The translations under genes and the position numbers were made by a program. From CAYVIB01 sp964451365 (lineage in GTDB: Bacteria; Pseudomonadota; Gammaproteobacteria; Pseudomonadales; Cellvibrionaceae), in assembly GCA_964451365.1 (NCBI GenBank), contig CAYVIB010000005.1, forward strand, positions 62,001 to 126,000: a stretch of 64,000 bases of DNA, given 5' to 3'. A model generated the notes under the pieces. The model was not told the origin of the DNA and searched no databases. It saw nothing but the letters and a program-made list of their open reading frames with translations. Positions 17,273-26,119 of the stretch are shown in pieces. The first letter of the stretch is position 1; each line of letters begins with the position of its first letter.

Positions 17273-17627
17273 GGAGTTGGCCAGGCAATCGCTTTGTGTC
17301 GCGCAAGCGGCATGGAGAGGAAAGTCCGGGCTCCATAGGGCGGAACGCCAGGTAACCCCTGGGGGGCGCGAGCCTACGGAAAGTGCAACAGAAAGTATAC
17401 CGCCGTCACCTCGGTGACTGGTAAGGGTGAAATGGTGCGGTAAGAGCGCACCGCACGGCTGGCAACAGTCCGTGGCGATGGTAAACCCCGTTCGGAGCAA
17501 GACCAAATAGGAATCCATTGGCGTGGCCCGCGCTGGATTCGGGTAGGTCGCTAGAAGCCTGCGGTGACGCAGGCTCCAGATGAATGATTGCCCTCGACAG
17601 AACCCGGCTTATCGGCCAACTCCTTTT
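17273..17627 (+). ncRNA. rnpB: RNase P RNA (type A), with its terminator
   Basis: The catalytic RNA that trims tRNA 5' ends. It is recognized by the conserved core: GAGAGGAAAGTCCGGGCTCC early, GGAAAGTGCAACAGAAAG, AAGGGTGAAA with GCGGTAAGAGCGCACCG, GAGCAAGACCAAATAGG, and near the end ACAGAACCCGGCTTATCGG. The 5' end GGAGTTGGCC (17273) pairs with GGCCAACTCC (17614-17623) to form P1. A run of seven T directly after gives a terminator. The exact ends are therefore inferred from this helix. In Pseudomonas rnpB is just upstream of mraZ; here about 5 kb of other DNA separates them. Confidence 0.97.
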
Positions 17628-17822
17628 TTTGTCAAATGTTTCAAATAAGATCGAGTCGAGCAAATTGGCCTAGTAGCGAGCAATTATAACTGCCAGGCCG
17701 GAATCCTCTCTTATTTGATTTATTTACATCGGTATTGAACTAAACAGGACACTTCGGTTTTTATATAATTGCACTGCATCGTTGTAGTGCTAGAGCATTG
17801 ATTTCTAACATCAAAGTCAACG

Positions 17823-18560
17823 TCATAAAGCAACTCGCCTAACTCCCTGAAAATTTGCATTCAAATCATTTTCGAATGTGTAGTTTCCTAAAAAATCAAG
17901 GCTTCCTTCAGGTATAGGGGTACTTTCGTTATCAATAGCTGTCTCCGGCAGATATGCGAATTCAAAGCCACTATCCGTGTCCTTTATAGCTTTGACAGTA
18001 AAACTTGCTGTGGATCCGTCTGGAAACTCAATAGTTATTTCTGCATTAACATCGACTACTTTACCGAATATTGACAATATAGTTGATCCATAAGCTCCTA
18101 CCGTCTCCATTGCGCTTAGATTTTGATTGATATAGTTGCTAATCCGCCCTTCCAGCTGTGGTTGAGTAAATAGTTGGTAAACGCTTTCAATTTTATCGTC
18201 GTAACTTGTCTCTGGAAGATCTGATGGTATCTGAACTTTCTGTAGTCGTAGCGCGTTTTTTGCGTCAACCAGATCTTTAAGCGCGCGTTGTCCTGAATAA
18301 GTAGTAGTTATAGGCAGAGCTTTGTCAAAAAATTCTTCCCCAAATCGCCACTTCCAGACTGATTTATAACTCTTTACCTGAAAGTTATAAGTGTCAATTA
18401 CTGAAAATATTTTCCCATTGTACATCCATCTTGCTTCATTGCTTGCTTTTCTGTCCATTGAGCTACATTCTTTACCGCACGCTATTATTTCTTCAGCGAA
18501 ACCGTTAAGCGATGCGAGTGTGCAAGCTAGAATAATATAAATTATGAAATATTTTTTCAC
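17823..18560 (-). CDS. Secreted protein of unknown function (AT-rich gene)
   Basis: 245 residues with a clear signal peptide (MKKYFIIYIILACTLASLNG, likely cut at GFA/EE). The mature part starts with a Cys pair (IIACGKECSSMD) that could form a disulfide. It contains KSVWKWRFGEEFFDKALPIT and a C-terminal beta-like stretch (VVDVNAEITIEFPDGSTASFTVK). I do not recognize a family. Its codon and base use are visibly AT-richer than the cell-wall genes, and it lies alone on the minus strand between rnpB and a TonB receptor, which suggests later acquisition. TTTTCTCC-type sequence before the start, read on the complement, gives GGAGAAA as ribosome binding site. Confidence 0.65.
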   Translation of the reverse strand: MKKYFIIYIILACTLASLNGFAEEIIACGKECSSMDRKASNEARWMYNGKIFSVIDTYNFQVKSYKSVWKWRFGEEFFDKALPITTTYSGQRALKDLVDAKNALRLQKVQIPSDLPETSYDDKIESVYQLFTQPQLEGRISNYINQNLSAMETVGAYGSTILSIFGKVVDVNAEITIEFPDGSTASFTVKAIKDTDSGFEFAYLPETAIDNESTPIPEGSLDFLGNYTFENDLNANFQGVRRVAL

Positions 18561-19661
18561 AATGTTTTCTCCTTGTTTGGTAGTTTGAATAAAGTGCTAT
18601 TGGTGTAAAAAAATATTAAAGGTAACCTAATACCTAAAACAGTGGTAAATCTCTCAGTTATTTGTAGGAAATCTCTCACGTTTTTATTGATAAACAAATA
18701 TAGATGTCAAAATGCTTATTGTTTAGTCTGTGATAGGAGCATCCAAGTGATAACCAAATAAAAATCTATTCATGGAAGCGATTTATTCGTATGTTTTCTT
18801 TACATTTGCTGTTATCTTCAGTTTCGAAAAATGCCCGCCTACAGCTGTTGATGACTTTGGCGACGGAAATGTTTGTGTGGTAATTATCCGCAGTTATTAG
18901 TTTGCGACTTCTCGTGGTGCAACAAGGCTTATCCAGAATAGAGTCGCGAATCAAACATGTCCAAAAATAGGGGATAACTGTTATTGACGCGCAATGATTG
19001 CTTTTTCTCCATCGACTTGAAAGAACGTTTTCCCTTCTGATAACAGTCTTTTAGCTATTTTAAAAAGTGTCACATAAATGATTGATTTTTAATAAAAAAT
19101 TATTTTGTGGCGCGTTAAACAATATCTTTTGCAATAAAGATGTAATTATTCCTGTGTTTGTGCATAATTGATGCTTCTAAAAATTAGAACGATTGTTTAA
19201 TTTGGCATGAAATAAGCAGAATAAGCGGATAATTTAAAATTGTTCTGTAAATAGCTCAGCGATGTCATAAGAAAATGCGAAAAAGTGTTGGTGGGGCGTG
19301 AATTAGATCTATTTTGATCTGGATTATTACTCAAGGATTTTTATCTCTACTCTACTTTTTGGGGTGCTTTTCTCGTTGTTGAAAGCGCTGTATTGCTTTT
19401 TTTCCATCTGAATTGTCAATCGAACTATTTATGCAAGGTCGGTCCAGGTGCTCCATCCAATGTACCTGAATTGCTTTTGCGCGGTTTCCTGTTGCGGTAG
19501 TTCAGGAAGCGGGTGGGGGCCAATTAAGTCCGCTAAAAGAACGGGGGGATTATGGGCAGGGTGTCGGCTCCTTTGTTGGTGTTAATTGTTCCTGGGAAAA
19601 AACGCCATAAGTGTTTTTGAAAGAGCAATCACCTTTTTGCTTGGCTTAGGAGAACATTAAG
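18561..19661. other. 1.1-kb AT-rich noncoding region
   Basis: No convincing gene is present. A 62-codon minus frame at 18766-18954 lacks start context and any recognizable similarity. Near the left end two copies of AAATCTCTCA (18647-18656 and 18669-18678) are 22 bases apart, about two helical turns, upstream of the secreted-protein gene. To the right lies a possible LacI-family half-palindrome at 19380-19393. The last 100 bases carry the leader of the TonB receptor, with TAGGAGAA about ten bases before its ATG. The length of this gap is unusual for this window and could hide a decayed gene. Confidence 0.5.
19380..19393. promoter_or_regulatory. Possible LacI-family operator
   Basis: TGAAAGCGCTGTAT matches 11 of 14 positions of the palindrome TGAAAGCGCTTTCA, a common LacI-family operator shape; the central AGCGCT is intact and the right half is weak. 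It lies about 270 bases before the TonB receptor start. LacI-type repressors often control carbohydrate TonB receptors in related bacteria. No LacI gene is in the window. Confidence 0.3.
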
Positions 19662-22367
19662 ATGAAGAAGCAAACTACTAAATTGTCACATTCAGTGAAG
19701 GCCGCTATTCTGGGGTTAGCCGGTTCCGCTTTTTGGGGATCACAGCCAGTTTTAGCGCAAAATCCGGAAGATGCTGCGGATCAGGAAGCGGGCCCTATAG
19801 AAGAGGTATTTATCACTGGGACACGGATTAAACGGACTGAATACCAAGAAGGAACACAGGTAGTCGCCATCGATCGTGAAAAAATAGAGGCATTGGGATC
19901 ATTAATTATTTCTGATGTTTTGCGCAGCTCTCCATTGAATGCTTATGGGTCGTTTAGCGAGCGTTCCGGCAGTTCCGCTCAATCGAATGCAACCATTAAT
20001 TTACGTGGCCTTGGGGATGAGCGTACATTGGTAATGATTGACGGCCGTCGTATGGTTGGATCGCCAAACATGGGAGCGTCGGTAACGAACGTCAATATGA
20101 TTCCCATGTCCGCGGTTGAGCGAGTTGATATATTGGCTGACGGTGCTTCCGCAGTTTACGGGTCGGATGCGGTGGCCGGTGTTGTCAATATGCAAATGCG
20201 CAAGGATTTTGAAGGGTTGGAGTTTAATATCCGTCACGGTGAAAGAGCTAATGATGAAGGTAGCGAATACGGAATTAGCTTGCTCGGCGGTGTAACAGGG
20301 GATAGAGGGAATATTACTTTCGCACTGGAAAAGAATCATCGGGATCCGATATTTGACCGAGATAGAGATTACACTGCTTCCTGGACGCGCGACAACAACG
20401 GTAACGGTGTTATTGATGCCTACGTCGATACCGATGGCTACTCCATATATGGAGCTTCAATTTGGCTTTACGATCCGGATACGGAATACGACCAGATACT
20501 GGCTGCAACAAGCTGTCAAGAAGGCAATGGATTTCTCGGCGTAGTGGATGCTGATATTGACTGGGGTTATCCGTCTGATCTGAATCAAAACACATACTGT
20601 ATGTATGATTACGCCGCTGTGTCTGCAAACAAAGCGGAGTTGGATAAGACTAGCGTGTATGTAAATGGCAATTATCAGTTAACGGACAATATGGAATTCT
20701 TCTCTACCGCCTTGGTATCCAGAGTGGAGTCGTTTGGTAGGTTTGCTCCACCTGCCGCGACCTGGGATGACATGCCAGCAGATTACTCTGATGTTCCTTT
20801 TGATATCGATGAACTCCTAGATCAGGGAGTAATCGGGGAGAATTATTCTTTGACTGGTTTTTATCGTTGGACCAATATTGGTAACAGGGATAACTATGTC
20901 ACTGATACTCAGTTCGATTTTAGTGCTGGTTTGCGTGGTGACTTCACGAGCAACATCAGTTACGAGGCCTACTTGCAGAAAAGTCGTTATGAGTCCAAGG
21001 AATTTGGATATTACTATCTATCATATCCGGGGCTCGACTATGTTTTGGCAGAGGAAATCGACCCGTTTAGCGAAGAAGGTGCGGCAGCAATGAGCGCTAC
21101 AACCACCCAGGACAACTTCAGCGAGATGGAAAAGGCCTATGGACATCTGCAGTTTGGGCTGGGAGATTGGTTTGGTGCGGGCGACGTTTTAGCGTTAGCG
21201 GGCATGGAATACATTGTTCTTAATTATCAAAACAAGTATGACCGTCATTCGGAGGCTGGGTTGGTAGGCGGAAGCGCCGGCAACTCTTCTGAAGGCGAGC
21301 GTGATATTTTTGCTGCCTTCACCGAAGCGGTAATACCTGTTACAGGTAACTTGGAAGTCAATGCCGCGTTACGCTATGACTCCTATGATGACTTCGGCAC
21401 GGCGGTATCCCCATCTTTAAGTGCGGTCTGGGATGTGGCGGATGCAGTTAAGCTCACCGGCCGCGTAGGGAAAGGTTTCAGAGCACCTGGCCTTGATCAG
21501 TTGTATGGACCGTTAACGTTCTCAGCTGAATCTGCGTCAGACCAGCTAACTTGCGCACAAAATAACATTCCTCCAGATGAGTGTGGAAGTTCTCAATATG
21601 ATACCTATTTTTCCACGAATCCTAATCTGGATGCCGAATCGTCCGACTCTTTAAGCTTTGGTATTAATTGGACAGCGCTGGACAATCTAATCTTTGATGT
21701 CACTTATTGGGATATAACTATCGAGGATGTGATTACCCAGCCGCTTACTCAAAGCGTTTTTTATGCAGAAGCGGCCGGCTTTGATTTTGACCCATCGACC
21801 GGTACTTACGTTGACCGAACTGGTGGTCGAGCCGTTGTTTACAGTAGCTATGTGAATCAGGGCGAATTAGCCGCAGCTGGTTTGGACTTTGAAGTAAGTA
21901 GTTGGATTGATACAGGTTTTGGGCAATTTTCCACGGATTTGCTGATTACCTACACCTTGGATTACAAGCAGGCGGCGTACTTTGGCGGGCCTATTCAAGA
22001 AACTGCAGGTTTTAATCTTCAGCCGGAAATTAAAGGACAATGGTTTATCGGCTGGGAAATGGGTTCCCACGCAGTCGACTTGGTCGTTGACTATGTAGGT
22101 CCATCCTCGGAACAGGATTTTATTGCCTTTAATAGCTCTGGTGGTGCGTACCTTGATACCAGCGACAAGGATTTGGACAGCTGGACGACCGTGAATCTGT
22201 CCTATTCGTTTGATGCTGACAATTGGGGAAGAATCACTTTGGGTGGTAGAAACATAACCAACGAGGATCCAGTTCTCGATCGGACCGGCAAGTTTGACGT
22301 GACGCATTACGACCTTTACGACAATACCGGCCGCGTACTTTATGTTGAATACGGAATCGATTTTTAA
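19662..22367 (+). CDS. TonB-dependent outer-membrane receptor
   Basis: 901 residues. A signal peptide ends near PVLAQ (about 32). A TonB-box-like segment IEEVFITGTRI is followed by the plug domain (about 50-170, with NLRGLGDERTLVMIDGRRM and GASAVYGSDAVAGVVNM). The rest is a 22-strand barrel, with the RVGKGFRAPGLDQLYGP block typical of this class and a C-terminal strand LYVEYGIDF ending in Phe. It imports a substrate across the outer membrane using TonB/ExbBD energy. The type (like CirA/FecA-long Xanthomonas and Cellvibrio receptors) suggests an organic nutrient such as an oligosaccharide, but nothing nearby fixes it. No enzyme or inner-membrane transporter gene accompanies it. Start and ribosome binding site are clear. 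Confidence 0.92.
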   Translation: MKKQTTKLSHSVKAAILGLAGSAFWGSQPVLAQNPEDAADQEAGPIEEVFITGTRIKRTEYQEGTQVVAIDREKIEALGSLIISDVLRSSPLNAYGSFSERSGSSAQSNATINLRGLGDERTLVMIDGRRMVGSPNMGASVTNVNMIPMSAVERVDILADGASAVYGSDAVAGVVNMQMRKDFEGLEFNIRHGERANDEGSEYGISLLGGVTGDRGNITFALEKNHRDPIFDRDRDYTASWTRDNNGNGVIDAYVDTDGYSIYGASIWLYDPDTEYDQILAATSCQEGNGFLGVVDADIDWGYPSDLNQNTYCMYDYAAVSANKAELDKTSVYVNGNYQLTDNMEFFSTALVSRVESFGRFAPPAATWDDMPADYSDVPFDIDELLDQGVIGENYSLTGFYRWTNIGNRDNYVTDTQFDFSAGLRGDFTSNISYEAYLQKSRYESKEFGYYYLSYPGLDYVLAEEIDPFSEEGAAAMSATTTQDNFSEMEKAYGHLQFGLGDWFGAGDVLALAGMEYIVLNYQNKYDRHSEAGLVGGSAGNSSEGERDIFAAFTEAVIPVTGNLEVNAALRYDSYDDFGTAVSPSLSAVWDVADAVKLTGRVGKGFRAPGLDQLYGPLTFSAESASDQLTCAQNNIPPDECGSSQYDTYFSTNPNLDAESSDSLSFGINWTALDNLIFDVTYWDITIEDVITQPLTQSVFYAEAAGFDFDPSTGTYVDRTGGRAVVYSSYVNQGELAAAGLDFEVSSWIDTGFGQFSTDLLITYTLDYKQAAYFGGPIQETAGFNLQPEIKGQWFIGWEMGSHAVDLVVDYVGPSSEQDFIAFNSSGGAYLDTSDKDLDSWTTVNLSYSFDADNWGRITLGGRNITNEDPVLDRTGKFDVTHYDLYDNTGRVLYVEYGIDF

Positions 22368-22392
22368 AGACTGAAATAGGATTTGATGGAAG

Positions 22393-22417
22393 GGGCTTCG
22401 ATAGGAAGCCCTTTTTT
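22393..22417 (+). terminator. Intrinsic terminator of the TonB receptor gene
   Basis: A perfect 7-base stem GGGCTTC (22393-22399) and GAAGCCC (22405-22411) with a five-base loop is followed by six T. It lies 26 bases after the receptor stop. Confidence 0.9.
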
Positions 22418-22618
22418 AAGTGCGCTATAGATATCTTGTATCCTACGACCGTTTTTAATAAAAAAACATTCTTGAACTTAAAGTAATTTCTAGCTTTCCG
22501 CGCTACCTCCTTGTATTCCCGTTACTTGACTTGCCATAAAACTGCAACTTTCCGCGACTGTTATTCACAAAATTCCTCTTAAATCAAAGGTTTATCACAT
22601 TTTCCCTGCGCTTTCTTC

Positions 22619-22646
22619 TTGACTTTGGCCAAATCCCACATATAGT
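22619..22646 (+). promoter_or_regulatory. Sigma-70-type promoter of the division/cell-wall cluster
   Basis: TTGACT (22619-22624) and TATAGT (22641-22646) are 16 bases apart. This predicts a start near 22653, immediately before the GTGG operator repeats and 65 bases before the mraZ GTG. Confidence 0.7.
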
Positions 22647-22656
22647 GTGTGCAAAG

Positions 22657-22710
22657 GTGGTGCAAAGTGGGTTTTTGTGGCTTTTTGTGGAAAAGCCGGT
22701 AAAAAAGTGG
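22657..22710 (+). promoter_or_regulatory. MraZ operator: GTGG repeats at 10-base spacing
   Basis: GTGG occurs at 22657, 22667, 22677 and 22687, exactly ten bases apart, and again at 22707, two periods on. Each is preceded by A or T runs. MraZ is known to bind tandem short G-rich direct repeats at its own promoter, one helical turn apart, so these repeats between the promoter and mraZ start are its likely target. Their position downstream of the predicted start suits repression. Confidence 0.75.
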
Positions 22711-22717
22711 AGTTTCA

Positions 22718-23161
22718 GTGTTTCAAGGCAGTCACTCAATCAATATGGACGCCAAAGGGCGTATGGCGATTCCGGCCAAGTACCGGGATTCGCTGGCGGC
22801 TGCCTGTGGCGGGACGATTGTGATGACGGCCCATACCCAGGACCGTTGCGTGCTGGTATATCCGGAAACCGAGTGGCAGATCATTCTGCCCAAGATTGAG
22901 GCCCTGCCCACTTTTAACCGCGCCGCCTTGCGGGCCCAACGGTTGTTGATCGGTTATGCCTGCTCCCTGGAGTTGGATGGCAACGGCCGGGTACTGGTAC
23001 CGCCCACGCTACGAGAGTACGCCAACCTGGAAAAAAAACTGATGTTGGTGGGCCTGGGAAAAAAATTCGAGTTATGGGGGGAAGACGCCTGGCTGGCGTC
23101 GGTGACGAACATGTCTTCGGAAGGGGAGCTTCCCGAAGACATGTTGTCACTTTCTCTGTAA
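22718..23161 (+). CDS. mraZ: Transcriptional regulator MraZ
   Basis: 147 residues starting with GTG at 22718, with GTGGAG seven bases upstream. It has two AbrB-like halves: SINMDAKGRMAIPAKYRD at the N-terminus and SLELDGNGRVLVPPTLRE in the second half, the duplicated DxxGR motif of the family. MraZ forms a ring and represses the division/cell-wall cluster by binding upstream repeats, which are present here. As usual, it is the first gene of the cluster; rsmH follows after four bases. Confidence 0.96.
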   Translation: MFQGSHSINMDAKGRMAIPAKYRDSLAAACGGTIVMTAHTQDRCVLVYPETEWQIILPKIEALPTFNRAALRAQRLLIGYACSLELDGNGRVLVPPTLREYANLEKKLMLVGLGKKFELWGEDAWLASVTNMSSEGELPEDMLSLSL

Positions 23162-23165
23162 CGGT

Positions 23166-24104
23166 ATGGAAAACACAGTGGATGGGCATTATTCGGTTCT
23201 GCTGGGGGAATCGATTGATGCGCTGGCAATCAACCCGGATGGCATCTACGTGGATGGCACGTTTGGCCGGGGAGGGCACAGTCGGGCTGTTCTGGCCGCG
23301 TTGTCGGACAAGGGAAGCCTGATTGCTTTCGACAAGGACCCACAGGCGATTGAGGAAGGAGTCAAACTGGCGAGGACGGATAAACGTTTTGCCATAGTGC
23401 ACGCCTCCTTTGCGGAGTTGAAGAAGGTTTTAATGGAGAAGGGAGTCGCCGGCAGGGTTGACGGCATCCTGTTGGATTTGGGTGTGTCTTCGCCACAGTT
23501 GGATAACGCCGGGCGGGGGTTCAGTTTTTTGCAGGACGGCCCGCTGGATATGCGCATGGATAACAGCGCGGGTCACACCGCGGCGGACTGGATTAATTCC
23601 GCGGCGGAACAAGACATAGCTTTTGTGCTGAAGGAATACGGCGAGGAAAGGTTCGCCAAACGAATGGCGCGGGCGGTGGTCGAACGAAGAAAGATTTCGC
23701 CCATCACCACCACCAGGGAGTTCGCCAATATTATCAGCGAGGCCAACCCCCGCTGGGAGAAAGGCAAGCATCCGGCAACCAGGGCATTCCAGGCGGTCAG
23801 GATTTTTATCAATGCCGAACTGGACGACCTGAAAGCAGCGCTGACGGATGCCGTGGATGTGTTGCAAGAAGGGGGGCGCCTGGTGGTTATCAGTTTTCAC
23901 TCACTCGAAGACAGGATCGTCAAACGGTTTTTCAGGGATCAGTCCCGCGGAAGGGAATTCCCTCCCGGCATTCCGGTAACAGAACAAATGTTGATGAAAA
24001 AGCTGAAGATCGTGGGCAAGGCCGTCAAGGCCGGCACGGGCGAGCTGGATGACAATATTCGTTCCCGTAGCGCCATTATGCGAATCGCGGAGCGAATCGG
24101 TTAG
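23166..24104 (+). CDS. rsmH: 16S rRNA (cytosine1402-N4)-methyltransferase
   Basis: 312 residues. The SAM-binding motif is YVDGTFGRGGHSRAVL (about 34-49), with DGILLDLGVSSPQLD next. It contains RGFSF and the late VVISFHSLEDRIVKRFF block, all typical of RsmH (MraW). It methylates N4 of C1402 in the ribosomal P site. Length is normal. The ATG at 23166 follows the mraZ stop by four bases, and no strong ribosome binding site is visible, so translation is probably coupled to mraZ. Confidence 0.97.
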   Translation: MENTVDGHYSVLLGESIDALAINPDGIYVDGTFGRGGHSRAVLAALSDKGSLIAFDKDPQAIEEGVKLARTDKRFAIVHASFAELKKVLMEKGVAGRVDGILLDLGVSSPQLDNAGRGFSFLQDGPLDMRMDNSAGHTAADWINSAAEQDIAFVLKEYGEERFAKRMARAVVERRKISPITTTREFANIISEANPRWEKGKHPATRAFQAVRIFINAELDDLKAALTDAVDVLQEGGRLVVISFHSLEDRIVKRFFRDQSRGREFPPGIPVTEQMLMKKLKIVGKAVKAGTGELDDNIRSRSAIMRIAERIG

Positions 24105-24122
24105 GAATTTTGGAGCAACGAA

Positions 24123-24416
24123 ATGGCAAGTGCTAAAAAAACATCTTTGGTATTACCCGTCGTTTTTCTGCTTCTGTGGATGTTCAGTTTTGGTTCCGCG
24201 CTGGGTGTGGTGTATTCAACCTATAAAGCGCGAAAGGCGACACAGGTACTGGAAGAGCTGCGGCGTGAAGCGAGCGGTTTACAGGTTATGTCCGGGCAGT
24301 ATTTGTTGGAAAAAAGTTCCTGGGCCGCCTATTCGCGGGTTGAACAAATTGCCCAGAGCGAGTTGAACATGAAAATCCCGATACCGGAACAGACAGTGTT
24401 GGTTTATCGAAAATGA
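24123..24416 (+). CDS. ftsL: Cell division protein FtsL
   Basis: 97 residues: short cytoplasmic start, one TM helix (about 9-31, VLPVVFLLLWMFSFGSALGVVY), then a periplasmic leucine-zipper-like coiled coil. FtsL forms the FtsQLB complex that activates FtsWI septal synthesis. Sequence conservation is low in this family; position between rsmH and ftsI, size and topology decide the call. TTTTGGAGC precedes the ATG. Its TGA overlaps the ftsI ATG by four bases. Confidence 0.9.
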   Translation: MASAKKTSLVLPVVFLLLWMFSFGSALGVVYSTYKARKATQVLEELRREASGLQVMSGQYLLEKSSWAAYSRVEQIAQSELNMKIPIPEQTVLVYRK

Positions 24417-26119
24417 AACCACAGGGGTTGCTGACAAATTGGCGATTTTATTTAATGGGCGGAATACTTTGTATTCTGCCCATTTCGCTTGTCTGGCACC
24501 TGGCCCACCTGCAGGTCATACCCGGCGCGGAAAAGGGTTTTCTCTTTTTGCAAAGCGAAGGCGAGGCGCGCACATTGCGCAGCCAGACCATCAACGCGTA
24601 TCGCGGTGTAATTACCGATAGAAATGGGGAAGTGCTTGCCGTCAGCACGCCTGTCAAATCCCTATATGCAAATCCGCAACAGATCGTGCCGGAGCAAATA
24701 CCTTCGCTGGCGAAGGCCCTGGCGGTACCTGTCAGGGAATTGAAAGAAAAATTCGAAGCTTATCGGGATAAGCAGTTTGTGTATCTCGCACGGCACCTCC
24801 CGCCCTACCAGGCCGATGCCGTTTTAAATCAAAAATTTGCCGGTGTGGCAGCCGAACAGGAATACCGCCGTTTTTATCCCGCCGGCGAAGTAATGGCGCA
24901 TGTGGTGGGCTTTACCAATATTGACGACAGGGGCCAGGAAGGTGTTGAACTTGCGTTCAATGAATGGCTGTCCGGTGCGCCTGGCTACAAGCGGGTAATG
25001 CAGGACCTGAAAGGCAACGTCATAAAGGAAGTGGGCTTGCACAAGGCGCCGCAGTCCGGGAAAGAATTGCAGCTCAGTATCGACTTGCGACTGCAGTACC
25101 TCGCGTACCGCGAGCTGAAAACCGCAATTGCAAAAATGGGTGCAAAGGCCGGTACCGTCGTTATGCTCGACGTGGACAGCGGTGAAGTGCTGGCAATGGT
25201 TAATCAACCGTCTTACAACCCGAATAACAGGACAAGGCTAAAACCGGCGCAGCTACGCAATCGTGCGCTCACAGATGTGTTTGAGCCCGGTTCGACAATG
25301 AAGCCGTTTACGATGATGGCGGCCCTGGAAACCGGACGGTATTCGCCGCACGACAAAATCAATACCAGCCCCGGTTATTTAAAAGTGGGTAGCAAAACAT
25401 TTCTGGATCACCGGGATTATGGCGTTATCGACCTGACAACCGTTATTACCAAGTCCAGTCAGATCGGAATTATTAAGTTAGCGTTCGATATGGAACCCGA
25501 ACAACTGCGGAACATGTTTTTCCGCGTTGGCCTCGGACAAAGTACCGGAGTGGGCTTTCCCGGCGAAAGCGTTGGGATTTTGCCCAGCAGAACCAAATGG
25601 CGCCCCGTGGAGCACGCTACGCTGGCCTTCGGTTACGGTTTGAATGCTAATGCATTGCAACTGGCACAGGCCTATTCGGTGATAGCATCGGGTGGAAATT
25701 TTAAACCGGTCTCGCTGTTAAAACGCAATGCCGGGGAAGTCGCAAGTCACCGCGTTGTATCGGAAAAGGTAGCGCATCAAGTGACGGAGATGCTGAAAAC
25801 CGTGGTGTTGCCGGGAGGCACCGCCACGCGCGCGCAGGTGGAAACCTATCCGGTGGCGGGTAAATCCGGTACCGCGCATAAAGTGGACGAATCCGGTTAC
25901 GCGGATAACAAATATGTTGCATTGTTTGCCGGTTTTGCGCCGGCGGACAATCCAAAAATCGTTACAGTTGTTGTGATAAACGAGCCGCCGGATGGACATT
26001 ATTTTGGTGGAGAAGCGGCGGCGCCGGTGTTCTCGGCAATAGTTGGCAATGCTCTGCAAATGTTGGGGGTACCGCCGGTTAACCGGGACCAGTTTCTTGT
26101 GCAGGTTGCGTATCCATGA
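24413..26119 (+). CDS. ftsI: Peptidoglycan D,D-transpeptidase FtsI (PBP3)
   Basis: 568 residues: N-terminal TM anchor (about 12-33), pedestal domain, transpeptidase domain. The active Ser is in EPGSTMKP (Ser294) and the KSGT box is at 484-487. The SxN box reads SSQ (348-350), with Gln in place of the common Asn (codon at 25460). FtsI crosslinks septal peptidoglycan with FtsW. Other family features (RFYPAGEVMAHVVGFTN, GQEGVELAFN) are in place, so the gene appears intact. It overlaps ftsL and murE by four bases each. Confidence 0.97.
   Translation: MKPQGLLTNWRFYLMGGILCILPISLVWHLAHLQVIPGAEKGFLFLQSEGEARTLRSQTINAYRGVITDRNGEVLAVSTPVKSLYANPQQIVPEQIPSLAKALAVPVRELKEKFEAYRDKQFVYLARHLPPYQADAVLNQKFAGVAAEQEYRRFYPAGEVMAHVVGFTNIDDRGQEGVELAFNEWLSGAPGYKRVMQDLKGNVIKEVGLHKAPQSGKELQLSIDLRLQYLAYRELKTAIAKMGAKAGTVVMLDVDSGEVLAMVNQPSYNPNNRTRLKPAQLRNRALTDVFEPGSTMKPFTMMAALETGRYSPHDKINTSPGYLKVGSKTFLDHRDYGVIDLTTVITKSSQIGIIKLAFDMEPEQLRNMFFRVGLGQSTGVGFPGESVGILPSRTKWRPVEHATLAFGYGLNANALQLAQAYSVIASGGNFKPVSLLKRNAGEVASHRVVSEKVAHQVTEMLKTVVLPGGTATRAQVETYPVAGKSGTAHKVDESGYADNKYVALFAGFAPADNPKIVTVVVINEPPDGHYFGGEAAAPVFSAIVGNALQMLGVPPVNRDQFLVQVAYP

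Noticed and set aside
18766..18954. 62-codon minus-strand frame in the AT-rich gap
   Set aside because: I briefly considered a transposase remnant, but nothing in it resembles a known motif and there is no start context.
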